A stretch of 64,000 nt of DNA from Alopecurus myosuroides (lineage: Eukaryota; Streptophyta; Magnoliopsida; Poales; Poaceae): positions 19,277,639 through 19,341,638 of the forward strand of contig CM054062.1 in assembly GCA_028641055.1 (NCBI GenBank), given 5' to 3'. The position numbers and the translations under genes are program-made. Of the stretch, positions 57,650 to 64,000 are shown one piece after another. The first letter of the stretch is position 1. The number at the start of each line of letters is the position of its first letter. A model generated the notes under the pieces. That model saw only the letters and a list, made by a program, of their open reading frames with translations, ran no database searches and was not told the origin of the DNA.

Positions 57650-60600
57650 CTAGGCCTCCCGGGTGGGGTCCACACTTCCAGCCTTGTCCTCCGGGTCTTG
57701 ATCATGAGTTTGCTCAATACAAGCATTCGCGCCATCATCATCCGGAATTTCAGCATCAGGACGAACAGGTGGAAGAACGGTTGGCGTAGAAGTAGCTGGT
57801 GCCGATTCCACATCGGCCCTCTTCTTCGCAGCCTCCTCCCTTCGCCTGGCCGAGCCAGCGTTCCATTTTTCCAGGATATCGAATGGCACGGGCGTGTTTC
57901 CCATCACAGCCTTGCCCTTAGCATCGTACGAGGACATAAACTTATTCAAATCCATACTGTCGGCAAGAGTAGTTGCCGAATGTCGCACCTCAGCTTGCAC
58001 GGCCTTGAAGTCCTTAGCCCCAAACTTTGTGCCATCCGCTTTGAACTCCGGGAACCCGGCTATCACTTTTGCCGGCTCAAATTTGGGAAAGTAAGCTTTA
58101 GCCAGCATAAAGGCCCGTGTCATGCCAATCCGGCACGATGAACGCTTCCAGAGCTCAATCCATGCAGGAACGGTGGAACATGCATGGATTAGGGTCTCCA
58201 TACCCGGATATGATTCAGTAGGCCACTGAATGGCATCCAGGATCCACTTAGTGCTGGCACAGAACCTCCGGAGGACATTCCTCAAGTTCATTATCTTCTG
58301 GACATCATTTTCTTCCGAGGGAGCAAGATTGGAATCTGCAGGACACAACAAAAAGATTACTTCAAAGTATTCCGGGTGTCACGTATCAAGAAACGAAAAA
58401 CCAAGACACGAACCGGTAAGAAGCAAAATCTCACCAACAAGGACACGATAAGTGTCGGAAATCTGAGCTGATAGCTCCTTCAGCGTAGCTTGGAAGGTGG
58501 TGTATCTCTCTTTGTATTTCGCGACGTCCTTTTTCAAGGTTGCCACCTCAGCTTCAAGCGCCTCTCTTAGCTTAACCTCAGCGTCCAGGAGTTGATTGGT
58601 CTTGGCCAAAATCTCCCCGGACCGAGACGCGTGCGCCTAAAGATATGGAAAGTTAAAAACTAGTCGGATATTGCAGTCAGCCGAGTATTGAAAGAAGTAC
58701 CGAGTGTAATTTTTACAAATTAGACTCGGAACTTGGGGACTAGATGGATGTTATTAGATATCAAGTAACGATTACCTGGTGCTCCACTGCCAGACGCTCC
58801 AGCATACTGCTCTCTGAGGCCTTCATAGCAAGAAGAGCGCTCATCATCTGATCGAATGTATCGTTGCCCAATCTGGAAGATCCGGGATCTTGGAGACTCG
58901 GAGAAGGAGCTCTCGCCTTGGTGGGAGAAGGTATCCGGGTCGTCCGAGTATCGGAGTCTGGTGCTCCTCCTCCCGTGCCCAAGGCTGCAGCTTCATCCTC
59001 CTCGCGTGTGTGCGAGGCTATTGGATACTCGGCTTCTTGATCGGCTGGGTTTACTGGTGGCACTTGTTCTTCTCCGCCAGCTGCGGTAGTCATATCATCG
59101 AACGGGTTCTCCTTACCCGGGTCATCAGTTTCTGTGTTTTCTTGTTCGATGGTGGTGACCGTGGCTCTATGAGCAGTATATATAAGAAGTTAGTGTACGA
59201 CTGGGGAAAGATTGTGGAAAGGCGATAAAGCATCAAGGAGAAGAACCTTACCCGGGATTCACCACGTAATCCGAGGGGAGCTCACTGCTAGACCCAGACG
59301 AAGCTGAAAGTACCAAAGCAAGTAAAATGTGGAGCTGCCCTACTAAGGGGTAAACTGGAAAAACTTTGATATTCAAGAAAGGATTAGGTGAGTACCAGCA
59401 CGTCGAGCCAGAGACGACGAAACACCCGGATTAAGAGCGCCATAACCCGGAAAATTCCGAGTCATTCTGCGCTTGGTCATGGGCGATTCCTTCAGGTACG
59501 ACCAGCGGGATAACTCCAGGTTTAGCTTGCACATGTTATCAAATGAATATGGTTTAGAGGTGAGGGAACGGTATGGAACCTTGAAGACGACCCCTCGGGG
59601 TTTTCTCTTTGTTCCGGCCTTGATCGTCGGCTCGGCTTCGTCTTCGTCGCTTGCGGATTCTACCTTGCCTTCAGTTTCTTCTTCTTCGTCCTTGTCCTCT
59701 TGTTCTGAAAATTATCAAGGTTTACAGTCGGAAAATGAAGGAGGAGCAACAACGAGCTCGAAAAAATTAAGTAAAACTCGGAATGTGCCTTCATCCGAGT
59801 TAACGGCGTCTTCTTTCTCCTCTGGGCTTTCAGAGTTGGGGGGAGTTTCAATCTTCCAAAAGACATCATTGGCCTGAAATGAAAACATGAGGATGAGTGT
59901 TAACAGCTGTATCAAGTGGAAAGTGTGAATATAAGAATATGGAAACCGGATCTTCACCTCAGGGGCCGGGTTCTCGCGTGTAAAGGGCTGTAACCCGGCT
60001 ATATTCCGGATTACCTCCAACTTTTCTGTCAAGAAGCCCTTGATAGTCTTGTTGGTGTCACCTGCTGCAAAGCTGTGGGTGGAGTATCGGAGCGCGTCCG
60101 TGGTGTGCCCCGAGTACTCGCACATTAATTTTTTGCGGATGGAATTGGGTTGGATCCGGAAATCGACCCAAGTTTTCACCAGGTTAAGCCCAATGAGACC
60201 TTGGGCCGAAATAATAGCAATTCTATCCAATAAAGGTTGGATTGCCTCCCTGTCCGAGTCAGTGGCAAAAGCGTCGAAGGTCTCGGAGATATCGAGGAGG
60301 CCCTCCGAGTAACCCGACAGCTTCTTTTCGCCGGGTGGAGAGGTGTCTCGGCAGTAAAAGTATGTTAGTTGCCAGTGTTTGCCGTGGGAATTGAGTGTGA
60401 GAGGTGGCATGGGAGAATTTTTGCGACGTTGGATAAAGACCCCGCCGCAAGCGAGAAGTGCTCCGTCACCGCTTTCGCGGCACGGCTTGCACTGGAAAAG
60501 CTCAATAAAGAGAGCCAAACTTGGCGGAGTGCACAAGTATGACTCGGACAGAACGATGAAATGGGTTATATTCAACATAGAGTTAGGCCCTATGTCGAAT

Positions 60601-60887
60601 ACCCGGAGGCCATAATGGCTCAGAGCTTCTCTAAAGAAAGGGTGACCCGGAGGACTAAATCCCCGAGTCACGTGCTCTACAAAGCAGATTACCTCATTGT
60701 CGGCGGGAGTGGGCCGGGTCTCGTCACCCGGCACCCTCCAGTGGATATACTTCTGAGGGGGGAGAACCCCCAACTCGGCCAGCTCTTCTAGCTTGGCCTT
60801 TGTCACCATGGATCGCGCCCAGTTGGCGGATATGGACTGGGTGGACTTGGCCTTGGTTGGCGGCTTCCCTTGCTTCTTGGGAGCCAT
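57650..60887 (-). CDS. Antisense spliced gene of element B, 884-residue product
   Basis: Coding exons on the minus strand: 60887-59958 (exon start 60896), 59873-59789, 59704-59396, 59303-59252, 59166-58776, 58636-58435, 58335-57650. They total 2655 nt, exactly 885 codons with stop. Exons of 930, 85, 52 and 202 nt have the same lengths as in C. The intron after 59789 has a GC donor (GAAG|GCACAT), where C has GT; the others are GT-AG. The protein matches the C product throughout: MAPKKQGKPPTKAKSTQSIS, the 'putative gypsy type transposon'-like domain, an acidic segment, coiled coil (AEVKLREALEAEVATLKKDV) and tail (FPEFKADGTKF). C's fourth and fifth exons are one exon here. The frame is intact despite 2.7% LTR divergence. 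Confidence 0.8.
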
Positions 60888-61418
60888 CGGATCAACCTGT
60901 GAAGCGCAAGACAAAGGGGTACAGGAAATGAGATTCGGGGACCATGAATTACCCGAGTATGTGCAAGCAGTATCAATGACATGAAAAGTAAGAAGTATCC
61001 GGGCATCGCTGGGTGGTGCAAAAGATTGCAAGTTATCCGGGTATCAAGTATCAGCATGGAAACTATCGGGTACTTACGTATTGAGAAGTGCTTGAGGAAG
61101 ACGGGTGATTTCCCATGTGCCTACTACAAGCAAAAGAGCCGGAAAACGGGGATTTTCCGGGTGTACATGACAGGCGCGGAAAATTTTGGCGAAATGGATC
61201 TAGGTTGAAAAAGTTGCGAACGATTCTACGGAGAAATCGATGATTGGTGATGATAGGAAGGTGGTATGCGACCATCAATTGAGCCATTGGAGGAATTAGC
61301 GGGCACTTAAGCAACCTAATCCGGCGCGACGAGAAAAGTGGCCCGCGGGTTGACCTAGATCTAATTTAGAGTAAATCGAAAAATTGTGGGGTTGGATTAA
61401 TGGATACAAGGAACTTAC

Positions 61419-61655
61419 TGGGGGAGGTTGGAGCAGCACGCGACGACGGCAAATGGCGCAGTCTTGGTGCCCCCTTGCGATTCCCGGCGGGCAGGTTGAG
61501 GGCGCGGCGGCGGATCTTGGCGGCGGCGCGGGGCGAATCGTGGCGGAGCGTAGCCGGCGGCGGATTGGCTCCGGTGACACGCGTGAGGTCTCCGTGATGG
61601 TGCTCTGCGAGCTCGAGCGCGGGAGTGAAGAAAAGAGGAAAAGGGGGGAAATGAG
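61419..61655 (-). other. Probable first exon (leader) of the antisense gene in B
   Basis: Begins just downstream of the TATA box and ends CCCCCA|GTAAGTTC at 61419/61418. Open frame joins exon 2 in phase, but no in-frame ATG was found. Counterpart of 28840-29078 in C. Confidence 0.5.
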
Positions 61656-61683
61656 CCGTTGGGGTTAGGTTGACCCCTAAGTG

Positions 61684-61695
61684 CCTATTTATAAG
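61684..61695 (-). promoter_or_regulatory. TATA box of the antisense gene in B
   Basis: CTTATAAATAGG on the minus strand, about 265 bp before the first donor, the same distance as in element C. Confidence 0.7.
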
Positions 61696-62083
61696 GGTGC
61701 GGGTGGATAAACCTAGTCCAACGGGCAAGTGCCGGGAATTTCGGGATAACGGCTATTTATCCGGATTTTGCGAGATACGCTTTAAGTGCTGGACGAGATA
61801 TCTGGACAGAGATAAGGAGTAGATCTTCTTCGGAACATCGGGGTCAATTATCGAGTAAAGTGAGCCGGGTCTTTGACATTTCTATCAGGACTATTGATCC
61901 GGAAAAAGTAACAGAAGGACCTAGAGAAAGCCGGGTTGCTATATGGCCACCTTGGAGTTAGGCCTAGCTATTTATCAAAGCACCTTAACTCGGCCTCTGT
62001 GGACTTGTATGTTTGATATTTTTACAGGGAATAGCAAGCGCTTCAAGGAGGATCCCGTGAAGCCCAAGCTATTCTGGGACTAC

Positions 62084-62565
62084 TGATGGAGGGATGATAA
62101 CCCGGTAGCCCAACTCCAAGGGGTAACTCGGCCTAAAGTACGCTGCGCAAAGACCCGGCTAGGATAAAGGAGCTTCTAGAAGGCCCAAGATCGTAGGCCT
62201 GGCAACCTGGATTGTGGGTTCCGGTAAGGAAGTTTAGGGTTTTGTGAGCAGTGTCTGGGTAGGGCTCAGAGTATGCCTTGGAGAACAGGCCAGGGATCCG
62301 AATGCTTTATAAGTCGGCCCTTAGGTTAGGTTTGGGGACCCGAAAGAGAGAATAAAAGCACTATCGCTAGGTATCGAGTATCCAGTGTAACACGAGAGTT
62401 GATATTAATATATCGAGATCGGAGACCCGGCGACTTATTCCGCCGGCTCCCAGATCGCCCATCATCATGTTTTTCTTCCGAGCTAAACCCTCTCCCAAAC
62501 ATCTGTGTCGTCTTGCCCAAAGATAAGTTACCCCCGGTAACGTCTGCCGTTATTATCCCACGACA
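62084..62565 (+). repeat. 3' LTR of element B
   Basis: 482 bp. A one-base insertion in the T run at 62469-62473 puts the LTR copy of the gag start out of frame. The 400 bases before this LTR (61696-62083) form the antisense gene's upstream region and have no gene of their own. Confidence 0.95.
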
Positions 62566-62570
62566 CAACC

Positions 62571-64000
62571 CAAGGAAACTCACACGGTTGATTAAGGTGA
62601 CATTCATTTTTATGGTGAAGGTAATACTATATTACTAGTCAAGTTATTATCATTAGGTGTAAGTTGTCTGAGTACTTGTTAGCCAGCACTTTCACCAAGT
62701 CATCCATAACCGCGGACAACACGGCTTCTCGAGAAGATTAACCCTGCAGGGATGCACCAATTTGGCCGTACACGTAAGAATGACCCGCCAGATGGAAATG
62801 CACTTCCACCAAGCGAGGCACTCAACACAACCCAACTCTTCTTCGCATCAAGTCCAAAGGACCACGTGCTGTGCGTGCGCGGCTAATCGAGCCCCCACGA
62901 AGAAAAGGGGGACCCTCATAGCACTCTAAGACCAGGCCGCCCTAAATGCCGACTACAAAAGTTCCACCCTGGCGCCAAGGGTTCGCACCTGCATATGCAT
63001 GCATCAAATGGAAAGCCCGAACTAAGTGTGGCGATTTGGCCGAGATGCGAATCGAATCAGAATTGCGGGGGGTGCCCATACACGCTTCCCACATGCGGTT
63101 AGTGCGCTCATCATGGATCGGAGGACAAGACCCTTTTCCTAATTAAGTTCGACACTAGCAGGCCTCAAAACCACGCCGGGCCTCCTGCCGGTGCCTTATC
63201 ATCAAATTATTATTACCCAAAACATTAACATGTTGTTGATTAAGACAAACCCAACTATCAACTAAACAGGTTATAGAACAAAGGACAACAGGACTAGAGC
63301 GCAAACAACACTAAGCATGCAACTACGACACGAGGGCCAACAAGGTAAACAAACAACAGTTAATAGGAAGTGGAAGGAAGGCTATATCATGGCTGCAAGG
63401 TAAACATATGATAGGATCGAGACACAAGCATCGAATCATAAGGCTAGCATAAGGACAACGGAAAGAATCGGTAACAAGTGATGAAAGTCAGCCATAGGTA
63501 GCAAGTGAGTATACTTTCCTGGAATCCAGCAAGTAGAGGTACATCCGAAGAACTTGTCGGTGCTCACATCATCTCAACGTCCTATCCGCGAAGCAGCAAA
63601 GAGCTAAAAGAAATACCGGATGCAACAATTACTACTACGGTAAAAGATCCAGCATGATCCTAATTTTTTATATGCATGACAAGTTAAAGGGTGCATCAAA
63701 ATAAATACAAGACATGATGAAACATTTTAAATGGGCCCAAATGCAAAGATAAGGTTGCATTTGGAAAATCCCAGGTGCATGCATAGTTATTTAAGTGAAT
63801 TACAAGCAAACATTAGGTTGAAGTGATTAAATGGCATGGTGGATGATGAAAACAGAATGTATACAACATTAGCTTCAAAGTGATATCTCATTTGCCAAAT
63901 GGGAATTTTAAATATTTAATTATGAATTTTTGCAATTTAAAAGGTTTAATTAAAGCATTGAATTATTGCACCACTTTTAATTAGGCAAAACAGTAAACAA
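62571..64000 (+). repeat. Right part of gypsy LTR L (continues past window)
   Basis: Continues element L after insertion of B. GC content is moderate to about 63180, then AT-rich with many A runs to the window end. No ORF with a domain. The LTR end is not reached, so total length and TSD cannot be given. Confidence 0.5.

Larger units (their letters stand above)
52456..62565 (+). mobile_element. Element B: pol-deleted Tat-like gypsy element with antisense gene
   Basis: 10.1 kb, flanked by CAACC (52451-52455 and 62566-62570). LTRs of 481 and 482 bp (52456-52936; 62084-62565) differ at 13 positions plus one 1-bp indel by my count (about 2.7%). Interior: primer-binding site, gag-protease ORF ending in the first residues of RT, non-coding middle, antisense spliced gene. 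It belongs to the same family as C: related LTRs, primer site, gag and antisense gene. Confidence 0.93.

Overview
The window is repeat-dense nuclear DNA from a large-genome grass, most likely a Triticeae species (wheat, barley, rye or Aegilops). I base this on the types of element present: Athila-like LTRs of the TGATACGT class with a tRNA-Asp primer site, a Sirevirus copia, Tat-lineage and chromodomain gypsy elements, a CACTA end carrying TAGTACCGG subterminal repeats, and Tourist-like MITEs. Only one ordinary cellular gene was recognised: a four-exon minus-strand gene for a small J-domain co-chaperone (14907-15769).

Layout. 1-12800: one LTR retrotransposon (A) with LTRs of about 5.9 kb and only 1.8 kb of non-coding interior. 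12801-14582: a CACTA end, a 190-bp direct repeat bracketing a MITE nested in a MITE of the same family, and a tandem duplication. 14583-19130: the gene island plus sequence I cannot assign. 19131-26458: fragments of a Sirevirus, an Athila-type pol and two Athila-type LTRs. 26459-37171: a degenerate chromodomain gypsy (D) split by an intact young element (C, 27965-35424; target duplication GTACC; two LTRs identical over 454 bp). 37172-43889: Athila-type fragments, including head-to-head LTRs. 43890-45475: a gypsy LTR and leader (J), interrupted by a 5'-truncated Sirevirus (K, 45476-51810). 51811-64000: another gypsy LTR (L) interrupted by element B (52456-62565; target duplication CAACC).

The most interesting content is the B/C family. 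Both copies have lost most or all of pol, through different deletions. Both keep, on the strand opposite gag, a complete multi-exon gene with its own TATA box. Its exons join in phase to 846 codons in C and 884 codons in B (stop excluded), and every intron obeys GT-AG or GC-AG rules. The product has a domain like the 'putative gypsy type transposon' family, an acidic stretch, a coiled coil and a conserved C-terminal region. Gag in the same family starts inside the LTR and reads through the primer-binding site.

Sirevirus K shows a second unusual arrangement. Its env-like ORF appears to have an internal promoter: a TATA box with the same CCGGAAATTTCCGG palindromes upstream as the LTR promoter, followed by a short first exon and a 416-bp intron.

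All coordinates and splice sites were read by eye. Family assignments rest on recognised motifs, not on searches.
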